Shown: positions 44,932 through 54,560 of the stretch, in pieces
How positions within the stretch are numbered: the first letter of the stretch is position 1
Layout of the letters: every line of letters begins with the position of its first letter
Assembly: GCF_900091705.1 (NCBI RefSeq)
Contig: NZ_LT594785.1
Span: 2,057,830 to 2,121,829, forward strand
DNA length: 64,000 nucleotides
Direction of reading: 5' to 3'
Source: Clostridium mediterraneense
Lineage (GTDB): Bacteria; Bacillota; Clostridia; Clostridiales; Clostridiaceae
Made by a program: the position numbers and the translations under genes
The notes under the pieces: model-generated
Told to the model about the DNA's origin: nothing
Databases searched by the model: none
What the model saw: only the letters and a program-made list of their open reading frames with translations

Positions 44932-44946
44932 AGTTATTCCTCCTTC

Positions 44947-46281
44947 CTACTGTCTTAATGCTTCGATTGGATCAAGCTTTGCAGCCTTGCTAGCTGGATA
45001 AACTCCTGCAATCATAGAAATAATAATAGAGAATACTATTGTTGCAAGAACAAGCCACCAAGGTATATTACTTATAAGATTTACAGATTGCCCTTGTTTT
45101 TCTATAGATTCTTTAACTACTGCACTTATTATTCTAAATAATCCAATACTTATTATAGAACCAATAACTCCACCAACAAATCCTATAACTCCTGATTGAA
45201 CTATAAACATTAATCTTATTTGAGAATTACTTGCTCCAACTGATTTCATAACACCAATACTTTTTGTTCTTTCAGAAACTACCATAATCATAGTATTTAC
45301 TATTCCTATTGCTGAAACTAAAAGTACTATTATTCCAAGAATTGATAAAGTAAGAGTTATATCTTCAAAATTCTTATTAATAGCTTCTGCTTTTGATTGA
45401 TTAGAAGTTGTCATATACCCTAAATCCTCTATTGATTTTTGTAACTTTGAAACATCACCTAAGTTCTTAGCTTCTATATTTGCTCCATTATATCCATAAG
45501 TTTTCATAAAATTAGGAGTATATTGTAAGAAGCCAACTATATCTGCTGCATTTTTTGCACTCATAACAAAGTTATCTCCATCAGGCATATATTTACTTTC
45601 TACTCCTACAACAGTAAATGTCTTATTAAGAGGAGCTACTGGCTTTCCATTTATATTATCTATTTCAAATGTTAATTTTTTACCTATAATGCTACTTGGG
45701 TCTGTAACTCCTATCTTTTCTAAAAGAGACTCTCCAACTAAAATTCCATCTTTATCAGAACTATTTAATTTTGTTCCTGCTATTATAGGTTTAAAGTTTA
45801 AATCTTTAGATGAACTCTTTGCATTATTAACATCACTTTCAAAATATATATCATATTTTAAATCATATCCTTTGATAGGAAAATTACCATAATAAACTTT
45901 ATCTCCAATTTTTATCTTAGCAAGATTCCCACCTATGTAAGCTTCTATTCCTTCAATATCATTTAATTTAGATATCTTCTCTAAACTTTCATCATTAATA
46001 ATTTTAAAGTTCTTTTTAAACCAATCTGGCATTTCTTTTACAGCTTGTTGTGGATTATCTGGCATAACTGCTCCAGCTCTTATTGCTTCTAATGAAACAG
46101 TTTTAGTATTTGAACCACTGTTTACTGTATCTACTAAAAATCCTTTTATCATTAATCCAAGTGAAACCATTAAAAGAATTAAAATAGAACCAATAGTAAC
46201 TCCTAGTGATGTAAGAAATGTTCTTTTCTTTCTTCTCCCCAAATCACTAAAAGCCATAGAGATATTATCTGAAAATCTCAT
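44947..46281 (-). CDS. MacB/FtsX-type ABC transporter permease, first copy
   Basis: 444 residues with the same four-helix MacB-type topology: N-terminal helix TFLTSLGVTIGSILILLMVSL, extracytoplasmic domain about 45-300, FtsX helices beginning SILGIIVLLVSAIGIVNTMI, the cytoplasmic loop ERTKSIGVMKSVGASNSQIR, and the end VYPASKAAKLDPIEALRQ. Homologous to the next gene, so the transporter is probably a heterodimer of permeases with one ATPase. Begins 2 bp after the ATPase gene. Confidence 0.9.
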   Translation of the reverse strand: MRFSDNISMAFSDLGRRKKRTFLTSLGVTIGSILILLMVSLGLMIKGFLVDTVNSGSNTKTVSLEAIRAGAVMPDNPQQAVKEMPDWFKKNFKIINDESLEKISKLNDIEGIEAYIGGNLAKIKIGDKVYYGNFPIKGYDLKYDIYFESDVNNAKSSSKDLNFKPIIAGTKLNSSDKDGILVGESLLEKIGVTDPSSIIGKKLTFEIDNINGKPVAPLNKTFTVVGVESKYMPDGDNFVMSAKNAADIVGFLQYTPNFMKTYGYNGANIEAKNLGDVSKLQKSIEDLGYMTTSNQSKAEAINKNFEDITLTLSILGIIVLLVSAIGIVNTMIMVVSERTKSIGVMKSVGASNSQIRLMFIVQSGVIGFVGGVIGSIISIGLFRIISAVVKESIEKQGQSVNLISNIPWWLVLATIVFSIIISMIAGVYPASKAAKLDPIEALRQ

Positions 46282-46282
46282 T

Positions 46283-46972
46283 TTAAATCACATCCTCACT
46301 ATTCTTAGAGTCACTGATTATATTACCATCTTTTATTTGAACTACTCTCTTTGCTTTTGCCGCCTCTTCTGGATTATGTGTAACCATAATAAATGTATAA
46401 CCTTTTCTATTTAAATTATGAAAAAGACTCATTATATTTTCTCCAGTTTTTGAATCTAGATTTCCTGTTGGCTCATCCGCAAATATTATCTTTGGATCAT
46501 TAACTAAGGCTCTAGCTATAGAAACTCTTTGTCTTTGTCCACCTGACATTTCATTTGGTTTATGCTTTGCTAAATGTGCAAGCTCTACTTGTTCTAATGC
46601 TTTCATAGCCTTAACTTTTCTTTGACTCTTTGACATCCCTGAGAAAATTAATGGCATCATAACATTTTCTAATGCAGTTTGAGTATTTTCTAAATTGAAA
46701 GCTTGAAAAACAAATCCTATTTCTTGATTTCTAAACTTTGACATAGCTTTATCTTTATACCCTGAAATATCTTTTCCATCAAATAAAACCTGACCACTTG
46801 TTGGTGTATCAAGACCTCCAACTATATGCATTAAAGTTGATTTTCCTGAACCTGAAGGTCCTACAATAGCAACAAATTCGCCATCATCTATCTTTAAAGA
46901 AACTTTATTAAGAGCTGTTATTGTTTCTTTACCCATCTTATATTCTCTAACAACATCTTTAACCTCTATCAT
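46283..46972 (-). CDS. ABC transporter ATPase of the MacB/LolD type
   Basis: 229 residues. Walker A GPSGSGKSTL, Q-loop FVFQAFNLE, signature MSGGQRQRVSIARAL, Walker B KIIFADEPTGNLD with D-loop, and H-loop MVTHN. The spacing and the PTGNLDSKTGENIM segment are typical of ATPases that serve MacB/FtsX-fold permeases. First gene of a three-gene operon with the two permeases. A 23-bp palindrome lies 57 bp upstream and could be the operator. Confidence 0.93.
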   Translation of the reverse strand: MIEVKDVVREYKMGKETITALNKVSLKIDDGEFVAIVGPSGSGKSTLMHIVGGLDTPTSGQVLFDGKDISGYKDKAMSKFRNQEIGFVFQAFNLENTQTALENVMMPLIFSGMSKSQRKVKAMKALEQVELAHLAKHKPNEMSGGQRQRVSIARALVNDPKIIFADEPTGNLDSKTGENIMSLFHNLNRKGYTFIMVTHNPEEAAKAKRVVQIKDGNIISDSKNSEDVI

Positions 46973-47028
46973 AATGACTTCCTCCTTAATTTTATTAAAT
47001 TTTCAATATGCGCAAACTATATTATATA

Positions 47029-47051
47029 CCTATAATCTTAAAGATTATAGG
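47029..47051. promoter_or_regulatory. 23-bp perfect palindrome upstream of the ABC operon, candidate operator
   Basis: CCTATAATCTT-A-AAGATTATAGG, 11-bp arms with one central base, 57 bp upstream of the ATPase start. There is no T-run and a hairpin would have almost no loop, so a dimeric repressor site is more likely than a terminator. Confidence 0.55.
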
Positions 47052-47075
47052 CATATAAGTTAAAATTTCCATCAA

Positions 47076-47117
47076 AATAAAAAGTCATGATACTAATTTT
47101 ACAATTATTATCATGAC
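47076..47117 (-). terminator. Terminator after the small membrane protein gene
   Basis: 9-bp stem GTCATGATA / TATCATGAC (47084-47092, 47109-47117) followed by TTTTTATTTT on the minus strand. Confidence 0.85.
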
Positions 47118-47141
47118 CAAAATTTCAATTTATTATTATAT

Positions 47142-47453
47142 CTATAATAAAGCTACTACTATATTAATACTCATTGATATTATTAACATTATATTTGATA
47201 AAAAAGCTGTTCTCTTTTTTATTACTAGAGCACCTAAGAATGTAGCTCCTCCTATTATTGCTATATATTTATCTATATCAGGCTGTTTTTTTGACATAAA
47301 CGCTATAACTACTAAAAATAATGCAAATATAATTACTACTGAATATACCCTATAATCTGCTGCAAGCTTCCCATCTTTATAAAAAAGTACAATTCCAGCC
47401 ATAGCAAAAATAATAAGTATAAAAATAGCTGACACCCCTATTTGTGGAAACAT
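47142..47453 (-). CDS. Small four-helix membrane protein, unknown function
   Basis: 103 residues from the ATG at 47453, which has AGGAGG 7 nt upstream; the longer in-frame start at 47480 lacks a site and reads through it. Four hydrophobic helices: GVSAIFILIIFAMAGIVLFY, YSVVIIFALFLVVIAFM, AIIGGATFLGALVI, NIMLIISMSINIVVALL. No family recognised. Has its own terminator, so it is not part of the ABC operon. Confidence 0.6.
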   Translation of the reverse strand: MFPQIGVSAIFILIIFAMAGIVLFYKDGKLAADYRVYSVVIIFALFLVVIAFMSKKQPDIDKYIAIIGGATFLGALVIKKRTAFLSNIMLIISMSINIVVALL

Positions 47454-47891
47454 ACTCATCCCTCCTAATATTTTATCCATAGTTTTTAATTTTTTAAGAT
47501 TTTCTTACTGTATAACTTAAAAATTTTTATTAATATATGTTTTTTTAATCTATATTTTCATTATAACCAAGATACTTGAATAAAAGTCTTTTCTTATTAT
47601 TTTTTTACTATTTGTTCAAAAAAACTTTTCTTTATATATCTTTTATTAAATATTTAGTAAAATTTATTCTTTTAATCCTTTTTTTATAATAAATGATTAA
47701 TAATATAAAATAATCCACTAATTTATAATTTATATCACTTATTGTTTTCTCATTATACTATAAAATCACTTATAAAAATTCTGCAAAACAAATTTTTAAA
47801 TAAAATTTTAAATCTAATTAATAATTTATTTATACAGAAAATATTTTTTACAAATTAATCCAAACTCATATTAAGATAAACTCAATTTAAA
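47454..47891. other. 438-bp intergenic region without genes
   Basis: Extremely AT-rich, between the FUSC terminator and the small membrane protein gene, whose promoter it must contain. No open frame or repeat of note. Confidence 0.5.
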
Positions 47892-47930
47892 TAAAAAAAT
47901 AAGCTAACATATTTGTTAGCTTATTTTTAT
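47892..47930 (-). terminator. Terminator after the FUSC gene
   Basis: 12-bp stem AATAAGCTAACA / TGTTAGCTTATT with a 4-nt loop; T-rich on the minus strand. Confidence 0.9.
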
Positions 47931-49862
47931 TTAATATACTAAATTTTCTTTTAAAGTTTTAAATTTCTTTTGTTCTAAAACTATCTTATAGATATCTCTA
48001 TATATTAATCTTTCACTTCTTTTTTGAGTACACTTGAAGTACTTTTTAACTATATTATTATAGATTTCTTCTTCTGATGAATATCCAGTTTGTTCTAATA
48101 TTTCTTGCTTCATTTCTTCTATTTTTTTAGCTCTTTCATCTTTATTTTCATTAAGAGTAATGTCTGAATAGTCTACTCTATCTATAATACTATAAATTGA
48201 ACTTAATAGATTTTTTCCTTCATCAATAAATTCAACAAGATTAGTATGTTCCATAGAAATATTATTTAAAAGAATTCTATTTTCAATTACTTTAGCTCTT
48301 AAAATAAGATTCTTTATTTCTTGATCTATTTTTTCATCATGAAGTTGTGCTGTTTTAGTAAATGCTAAATTACAAATATCATAATACATATCAAGTAAAG
48401 CTTCTGTATCTCTCTTTAAGCTATAAGGGAATATTAACTTATTTGCTATAAATACTATTATTACACCTATTATAACAAAGAATATTCTCCTTTCTGTAAT
48501 AAAAGCAACATGATTATTAGACATTGTTACAAGTGATATAATTGTCATTGTAATTAAAGCTACTCTATACTTATACACATCTACTGTATATGGTATTAAA
48601 TATATACCAACTAATATTATAAATAATCTACCATTAAATGTTGGGAATATAAATGAAAGTACATAGAATACAAGTCCTCCCATTATTGTTCCCTTAATTC
48701 TGTCCATACCTCTTGCATTTATTGTATCTGAATATGGTTGGTTTACAGATGCGATAGTAAAGAATATCCAGTCTCCCATATCTATGTGGAAGTATTCTAC
48801 TATAAAATAAGTAATTGAAATTAAGAAAGCTGTTCTGAATGCAAATCTAAATCTTGCAGAACCCATATGAAAATCTCTTAATAAAAGTTTTTCATAAGCA
48901 ATATAGTCAGCAAGTTTTGGTGTACTTTTAACCTTAACTTTTCCATATTCTATATCATAAAGCTCTATTATAAGCTTCTTTAGAATACCTAAACTTTCTT
49001 TAATTTCAAAAATATCAACTAATAAATCTGTATCATTATTATATTTTTGATTAAAGTTTTCAAAAACCTTTTCTACTTCTTCCTTAGTAGTATTCTTTTT
49101 TATATACTTATCTAAGATATCTATAAGTATTTTACTATCTTGTAAAACTTCTTTTCCATCTATTCTGATTTCTTCAAATCTATCTTTTAATTTCTCTAAA
49201 ACTGATATTATACTAAGTTCTATATCTTCTTCATTATCTAAATAAAAATTATTATTCCTATATTGTAGTAAATCTTGACTCCAATCTAAACTAGCTTTTT
49301 CGAAATTTACTGTTGAAGTTTTATTATCTTTATTCTTAATCATATTATCAAGGTCTACAGATAATAATGAAATCACTGTATTTAAATTATCTAAAACAAT
49401 ATTTGTCTTTTTAAGCTTACTTAATATAAATTGATATAAACATGTTATGATAGCTACAGCTATAAGACCTATTATTCTTAATTCAAATACTTTTCCATGG
49501 GCAGGATAAGCTAAAAAGTATGCATACCCAATTAAAAATGGAAAATAAATTGTCTTTTTAAGTGAATAAAATAATAAGAACATTATAACGAATAATCCTA
49601 TAAAATTTACTATAAGACTTGTATAAAGATTTAGCGTTGCCAAATAAGGTAATACTCCTATCATTATTGTATAAAGAGTTATATTTATTATAGCTTTTAA
49701 AGGCTTTCTCGCGAAATCCTTATTTGAAACGGCCATTACAAGAAATATACCAAAACCTACAACTAATAAATTCTGTTTACCTAAAAAATAAATAGCTATA
49801 ACTAAATATGTAACAGAAACTAAAAAGGTAGCAGTATTCTCTATGACCTTATCTTTTGTCAT
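47931..49862 (-). CDS. FUSC-family membrane transporter
   Basis: 643 residues. Six N-terminal helices (about 15-150), a cytoplasmic helical region (about 155-335), a second helix bundle (about 340-480) and a C-terminal cytoplasmic domain (about 485-643). The second bundle carries the FUSC hallmark GSARFRFAFRTAFLISITYFI, WIFFTIASVNQPYSDTINARG and RIKGTIMGGLVFYVL. FUSC proteins resemble plant aluminium-activated and bacterial aromatic-acid exporters (YccS/AaeB). Substrate unknown. Monocistronic. Confidence 0.88.
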   Translation of the reverse strand: MTKDKVIENTATFLVSVTYLVIAIYFLGKQNLLVVGFGIFLVMAVSNKDFARKPLKAIINITLYTIMIGVLPYLATLNLYTSLIVNFIGLFVIMFLLFYSLKKTIYFPFLIGYAYFLAYPAHGKVFELRIIGLIAVAIITCLYQFILSKLKKTNIVLDNLNTVISLLSVDLDNMIKNKDNKTSTVNFEKASLDWSQDLLQYRNNNFYLDNEEDIELSIISVLEKLKDRFEEIRIDGKEVLQDSKILIDILDKYIKKNTTKEEVEKVFENFNQKYNNDTDLLVDIFEIKESLGILKKLIIELYDIEYGKVKVKSTPKLADYIAYEKLLLRDFHMGSARFRFAFRTAFLISITYFIVEYFHIDMGDWIFFTIASVNQPYSDTINARGMDRIKGTIMGGLVFYVLSFIFPTFNGRLFIILVGIYLIPYTVDVYKYRVALITMTIISLVTMSNNHVAFITERRIFFVIIGVIIVFIANKLIFPYSLKRDTEALLDMYYDICNLAFTKTAQLHDEKIDQEIKNLILRAKVIENRILLNNISMEHTNLVEFIDEGKNLLSSIYSIIDRVDYSDITLNENKDERAKKIEEMKQEILEQTGYSSEEEIYNNIVKKYFKCTQKRSERLIYRDIYKIVLEQKKFKTLKENLVY

Positions 49863-50089
49863 TTGTTATCACCTCAAAATCATATCTTTTGTTAACATAA
49901 TCATTTCTTAAACTAATTATATCAGGGTAAATATTAAAGTCTACTTTACATAAATTCACTAAAATTCTTTTGTCAACATTTATATTAAAAAATTAATAAA
50001 ATCTATATAATCTTATTAGTTTACATAAATAAAATTAAAAATACCTGTGAATATTTTCAATAAAATTAATATACAGGGTTTCCTGCAAA

Positions 50090-50131
50090 ATAAAAAATAA
50101 AAAGGATTTGTCTTTCATAAGACAAATCCCT
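50090..50131 (-). terminator. Terminator after the 189-residue hypothetical
   Basis: 11-bp stem GGATTTGTCTT / AAGACAAATCC with a 4-nt loop and a T-run on the minus strand. Confidence 0.9.
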
Positions 50132-50136
50132 ACATA

Positions 50137-50706
50137 TTAGGCACATAATTCCTCATAATATTTTTTATATTCATTAACTACTCTAACCCATTTATTAAAT
50201 CTTTTTTCTATACTCTCTAAGTTAAAGTTTAAGTCCTTATCTATTTGTAGTATTCTAACATATTCTTTATGTTCTGAATCTACTCTTACCTCATTTGCAT
50301 ATCCATTATCTTTTAAATAATTGATAAACACATCAGCTTTATAGCACTTTCTTCCTATGCTAAACTTTCCGTAAATTCTAAGTTCTATATCCTCTTCACA
50401 TTCATAAACCCTTGCACTATATCTTTTTGAAAATTCATAAGGTACACAAAGATCCATTACCTGTACTATCTCTTTACCTTGTGTTGGTAGACCAAGATAT
50501 ATTACTTTTCTATTTGGAGTGCCTTCTCCTGCTTTAGGTAATTCTATAAATGAACACCATACTTTATCTTCTCCTGAAACAAGCTCAAAAACATCTGCTT
50601 CTTCTTTTATATTGGACCACACTTTTCTTCCAATAAAGTTTGTATTTTTTACAAACGCTTCAATCGCATTTATAACTTCTCTTCCTCTATCCGTTCCTGA
50701 ATACAT
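50137..50706 (-). CDS. Hypothetical cytoplasmic protein
   Basis: 189 residues, without signal peptide or membrane segment. Mixed alpha/beta composition. Segments such as FELVSGEDKVWCSFIELPKAGEGTPNRKVIYLGLPTQG and RKCYKADVFINYLKDNGY suggest a compact globular fold, and the C-terminus is helical (RFNKWVRVVNEYKKYYEEL). Family not recognised. It stands alone between lepB and the FUSC gene, with its own terminator. Confidence 0.6.
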   Translation of the reverse strand: MYSGTDRGREVINAIEAFVKNTNFIGRKVWSNIKEEADVFELVSGEDKVWCSFIELPKAGEGTPNRKVIYLGLPTQGKEIVQVMDLCVPYEFSKRYSARVYECEEDIELRIYGKFSIGRKCYKADVFINYLKDNGYANEVRVDSEHKEYVRILQIDKDLNFNLESIEKRFNKWVRVVNEYKKYYEELCA

Positions 50707-50875
50707 TCTGTTCTCCCATCTTTTATTTTTTCTATAAGTGGTATATGTCCATTAAAATACCTAAAAATTACTTATTATTGTTTTAATAATTCCTACTATA
50801 TAATATGTATATTTTTTTTACTAATCTATTATAATGTAAAGCACTCTCAAGTTCTAGTGTCTATATACTAAACTT

Positions 50876-51382
50876 TTATCCTATTTTCTTAAAATTTGTT
50901 AAACTATAAATAACTTTTCCATATATATCTTCAGAAAAATCTATCATTCCAACCTTTTCATATCTACTATCTAAACTTATATTTCTATTATCTCCTAAAA
51001 CAAAAATATGACCTTTAGGAACAGTATATGTTAAGTCTTCAGTTTGCATTGCTTCTTTTATATATGGTTCATCTATTTTTATATCATTTATATATAATTT
51101 ATTATTCTTAAAAGATACTTTATCTCCTTCAATACCTATTATTCTTTTAACTATTTTAATTTTTTCACCTAAATAGTCTATATTCATTATAGCTATATCC
51201 CCTCTTTTAGCCTCTGAAAAATCATAATTTTTATTTACTATAAGAATTTCACCATTAACAAGTAAGTTTTCCATAGATTTCCCTTCTACATAAATAAAGC
51301 TATAAAAAAAAGAGATAAATATAACTATAAACAAAATGCAAGACACACAAATAATTTTTTTTATATTTTTCATAAAAAACAT
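50876..51382 (-). CDS. lepB: Signal peptidase I
   Basis: Membrane-bound serine protease that removes signal peptides from Sec-exported proteins. 168 residues, the short Gram-positive form. One N-terminal helix (about 9-30). The catalytic Ser36 is in EGKSMENLL (box B) and the general base Lys79 in IKIVKRIIGIEGD (box D). Box E is GHIFVLGDNRNISLDSR. AGGAG 4-5 nt before the ATG. 79 bp downstream of recQ... reading direction places it before recQ's terminator region, so the two may not be co-transcribed. Confidence 0.93.
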   Translation of the reverse strand: MFFMKNIKKIICVSCILFIVIFISFFYSFIYVEGKSMENLLVNGEILIVNKNYDFSEAKRGDIAIMNIDYLGEKIKIVKRIIGIEGDKVSFKNNKLYINDIKIDEPYIKEAMQTEDLTYTVPKGHIFVLGDNRNISLDSRYEKVGMIDFSEDIYGKVIYSLTNFKKIG

Positions 51383-51461
51383 TGTATCTCCTCTTTTTAC
51401 ATATTTTGTTTAATAACTATATTATCTCTATTTTTAATATTTTTATAACAATCACTATATT

Positions 51462-53249
51462 TTATTTTTTATATTTCTCATAATCCCTTAATATAGTTAA
51501 AATAAATGGAGTATATTTTCTAAGTTTCTCCTCTCCCATACCAGGAATTAAAGCAAGTTCTTCTCTATTTTTAGGTAATCTATTAACTATCTCTATTAAA
51601 ATATTATCAGTAAAAATAATATATGGTTTTACCCCTTCTTTTCTCGCTAAATCCTTTCTAAGAATTCTAAACTTCTTAAATAAAGCTTCATCAAGACAAA
51701 TATCTGTACTATTTTCCTCTAATTTTAAAAAGACTTGCTCCTTACCTTTTAAAATATCTAATGATCTGTTATTTAATTTCATCATAGAATATGTATTTTC
51801 TTTTCTATCTAAATAACCATTCTTTATAAGTTCTGAAATTATACTTCTAATTAAATTCCCTGAATACTCAGACATTATTGCAAAGGTTGATAATTCAAAA
51901 TACTTATTTTTTTCAATTTTAGGTCCTCTAACACCTCTTAATATATCTACAAGTACTCCTTCTCCAACCTTTTCATATGTTCTATAAATACAAGATAAAA
52001 TCTTTTGTGCTTCAACAGTCATATCTCTAAGTTCATTATTATTTAAACAGTTACTACATGAATTACAATAATCAACTGAGCTATTTTGCCCAAAATAATT
52101 TAATATAAAATATCTATAACAACCATTATATTCACAAAAGTTAATCATATTTTGTAATTTTCTAAGCTCAAACTCTCTTCTATCAAATTCAATAGTAGTA
52201 TTAATTAGATATTCTATTATAGATATATCTTCTCTATTATACATAAGATAACATTTAGCCTTTTCTCCATCTCTTCCTGCCCTACCTATCTCTTGATAAT
52301 AACTCTCTAAATTTTTAGGTAAATCAAAATGAATTATATATCTTACATTAGATTTATTAATTCCCATACCAAAAGCATTAGTTGCAATTATTATATTAGT
52401 ATCCTCATTTAAAAAAGCTTCTTGATTTTTATTCTTATCATTAGAATTCATTTTCCCATGATATTTAGATAAATAAAATCCTCTATCAGATAAATAATTG
52501 TATAAACCTTCAACTTCTTTTGTTGTTTGACAATAAATAATTCCTGCCTTATCTTCATTTCCTCTAATAAATGAAGTTATAAAATCTAATTTATCTTCTT
52601 CCTTATAAATATTTATCTCTAAATTTTCTCTATTAAAAGAACCTCTATATATAAATGGACTCTTAAGCTCTAAAAGTTTTATTGTATCCTCTGAAACTTC
52701 TTTTGTAGCTGTTGCTGTAAAAGCCGTAACAATTGGTCTTTTCTTTAATCTATTTATAAATGGAGCTATATTTCTATAACTCTTTCTAAAATCATGTCCC
52801 CAAATAGAAACACAATGAGCTTCATCTATTGCTATCTGACTTATATTTATCTTTTCTAATCTTTTAATAAAAAACTCTGAATCTAATCTTTCAGGAGCTA
52901 CATATAAAAGCTTAATTTCTTGTTTTTTAGCTTTTAAAATAATATCATCTATATCATCTAATGAAAGGGATGAATTTATATACTCTGCACTTATTCCTAC
53001 CTCACGAACAGAATCAACCTGATCCTTCATAAGTGATATTAAGGGACTTATAACTAAAGTTAAGCCTTCAAATAATAATGCTGGTATTTGATAGCATATT
53101 GATTTCCCCCCACCTGTCGGTAAAATACAAAAACTATCTCTTCCACTTAATATATTACTTATAACTTCTCCCTGACCTTCTTTAAAGCTACTATAACCAA
53201 AGAATTTATTTAATATAATTCTAGCTCTATTCAAAGTTTTCCCCTCCAT
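51462..53249 (-). CDS. recQ: ATP-dependent DNA helicase RecQ
   Basis: 3'-5' helicase acting in recombination and replication restart. 595 residues. Motifs in order: FKEGQGEVISNIL (Q/motif 0), LPTGGGKSICYQ (Walker A), IDEAHCVSIWGHDFR (DEAH box), FTATATKEV (III), GIIYCQTTKEVE (IV), YYQEIGRAGRDG (VI). The RecQ-Ct zinc site has cysteines CEYNGCYRYFI and CNSCSNC, followed by the winged helix and a C-terminal HRDC domain (about 525-595, LALIPGMGEEKL). Normal length for a RecQ with one HRDC domain. Confidence 0.95.
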   Translation of the reverse strand: MEGKTLNRARIILNKFFGYSSFKEGQGEVISNILSGRDSFCILPTGGGKSICYQIPALLFEGLTLVISPLISLMKDQVDSVREVGISAEYINSSLSLDDIDDIILKAKKQEIKLLYVAPERLDSEFFIKRLEKINISQIAIDEAHCVSIWGHDFRKSYRNIAPFINRLKKRPIVTAFTATATKEVSEDTIKLLELKSPFIYRGSFNRENLEINIYKEEDKLDFITSFIRGNEDKAGIIYCQTTKEVEGLYNYLSDRGFYLSKYHGKMNSNDKNKNQEAFLNEDTNIIIATNAFGMGINKSNVRYIIHFDLPKNLESYYQEIGRAGRDGEKAKCYLMYNREDISIIEYLINTTIEFDRREFELRKLQNMINFCEYNGCYRYFILNYFGQNSSVDYCNSCSNCLNNNELRDMTVEAQKILSCIYRTYEKVGEGVLVDILRGVRGPKIEKNKYFELSTFAIMSEYSGNLIRSIISELIKNGYLDRKENTYSMMKLNNRSLDILKGKEQVFLKLEENSTDICLDEALFKKFRILRKDLARKEGVKPYIIFTDNILIEIVNRLPKNREELALIPGMGEEKLRKYTPFILTILRDYEKYKK

Positions 53250-53901
53250 CTCAGATTATATCTTTAATTATAAACAATAATAATATAATTATAGCAAATC
53301 TAAAAAATAATTTATTAATTTTATTTTTTATGAATTATTTTTTAGATTTTAGAGAAACTACTAAATGTAAGAGAAAATTAAAAACTTTTAATTTCTACCT
53401 ACACAAAAAAGAGCCTTGACTTATGAAATGATAAACTCATTTTATAAGCAGGGCTCTTTCGTTTGTAATATAATTATATCTTATAGTTATAAAGGGGATT
53501 TTAAAAAATAAATAAACAACTGTGTGAATTTATAATAACATAAGTTTTCTATAATTATTACAAGAAATATCTATCATCATTTCTATATTTAAATTATTAT
53601 AGATAATTAAACTATATATCTTCTAAAAAGTTCTTATATTTTAAATTCACCTTACTAAGAAAAAAACTTTAAAACTAGTAATAATGTCATTTTGCTTTTA
53701 TTCTTAGCTTTTTACTTATCCTATTTATTCCACTTCTTCCATAAACATTTTAAATATTAAAATTGAATTATTTAATCTTTAATTAGCTGTATTGTAATAT
53801 AATTGTTAAGCCTACATTTAATATTAGCTATATAATATGTTATAGGTTATAACTAATCTCTCTCAAATTCCAAGAAACAAACGCAATATGCAGAGTTAAT
53901 C
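53250..53901. other. Gene-free region between recQ and the small lipoprotein
   Basis: About 650 bp without a coding frame. It holds the recQ promoter and a long terminator-like hairpin at 53402-53459 with no coding gene upstream of it on either strand. A small hairpin GTTATA-GGT-TATAAC is at 53840-53854. Confidence 0.5.
53402..53459 (-). terminator. Orphan terminator-like hairpin
   Basis: Outer stem AAAGAGCC / GGCTCTTT (53408-53415, 53452-53459) and inner stem CTTATGAAATG / CATTTTATAAG (53420-53430, 53438-53448, one G-U), followed on the minus strand by TTTTTT. No annotated gene ends here, so it may terminate a small RNA. Confidence 0.6.
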
Positions 53902-53933
53902 AAAAATCCAGAAGTAAACTTCTGGATTTTTGG
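53899..53933. terminator. Terminator after the small lipoprotein gene
   Basis: 13-bp stem AAAAATCCAGAAG / CTTCTGGATTTTT with a 4-nt loop, 44 bp past the stop at 53977; T-rich on both strands. Confidence 0.85.
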
Positions 53934-53976
53934 TTTTTATAGAAGCTTTAATCTTATTATAATGTTAAAATATTAA

Positions 53977-54336
53977 TTATTTAACCTGACCTTGGTTTTC
54001 TAAACTCCTTACATATTGTATCGCATCAGTTACTTTAGATTCGTCTTGCTGTGGGACTATCTTTCTTAAATCATTCAAATCTTGTATTGCATCTGAATAC
54101 ATTATTTTACCACTTTTAACTCCTTGAGTTATATCTGATATCTTATTTATAGCACTATCTTGAACTTGCTTTCTTTCTTGAACACTAAGACCATTCATAT
54201 CATTTAATACTTTAGAATATTCCCCTCTATCTAATTCATTCATAACGTCTTCTTTTTTTACTTGCATACATGAAATAAAACTTATCGACAAACATAAACA
54301 AATAATAAAGCCTATTATTTTACTTATCAATTTCAT
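53977..54336 (-). CDS. Small lipoprotein of unknown function
   Basis: 119 residues. Signal peptide IIGFIICLCLSISFIS followed by the lipobox Cys23 (FISC). The 96-residue mature part is hydrophilic and helical (DVMNELDRGEYSKVLNDMN; SDAIQDLNDLRKIVPQQDES) with no recognised domain. AGGAGGAT upstream. Single-gene unit. Confidence 0.7.
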   Translation of the reverse strand: MKLISKIIGFIICLCLSISFISCMQVKKEDVMNELDRGEYSKVLNDMNGLSVQERKQVQDSAINKISDITQGVKSGKIMYSDAIQDLNDLRKIVPQQDESKVTDAIQYVRSLENQGQVK

Positions 54337-54560
54337 AAGAATCCTCCTGAAAAATTTATTATCAATATCTATGATTAGTTTGTTTAAGTTGTAAATTTAT
54401 ATACATAAATTTTTCCTATTTATAATTTTAACTTATTTTTAATAATTATCATCTAATAATTATTATTAAATAATGAAAATTCAAATTATTGTTAAAAATA
54501 CTCCAAATACTTCTGTGTTATAATTAAAAAGATCAAACAAAAGATAAAATGGAGGCACTT

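Noticed and set aside
53840-53934. Plus-strand small RNA ending at the 53899-53933 hairpin
   Set aside because: A TATAAT is present at 53831 but no -35 at a proper distance; the hairpin is explained as the lipoprotein gene terminator.
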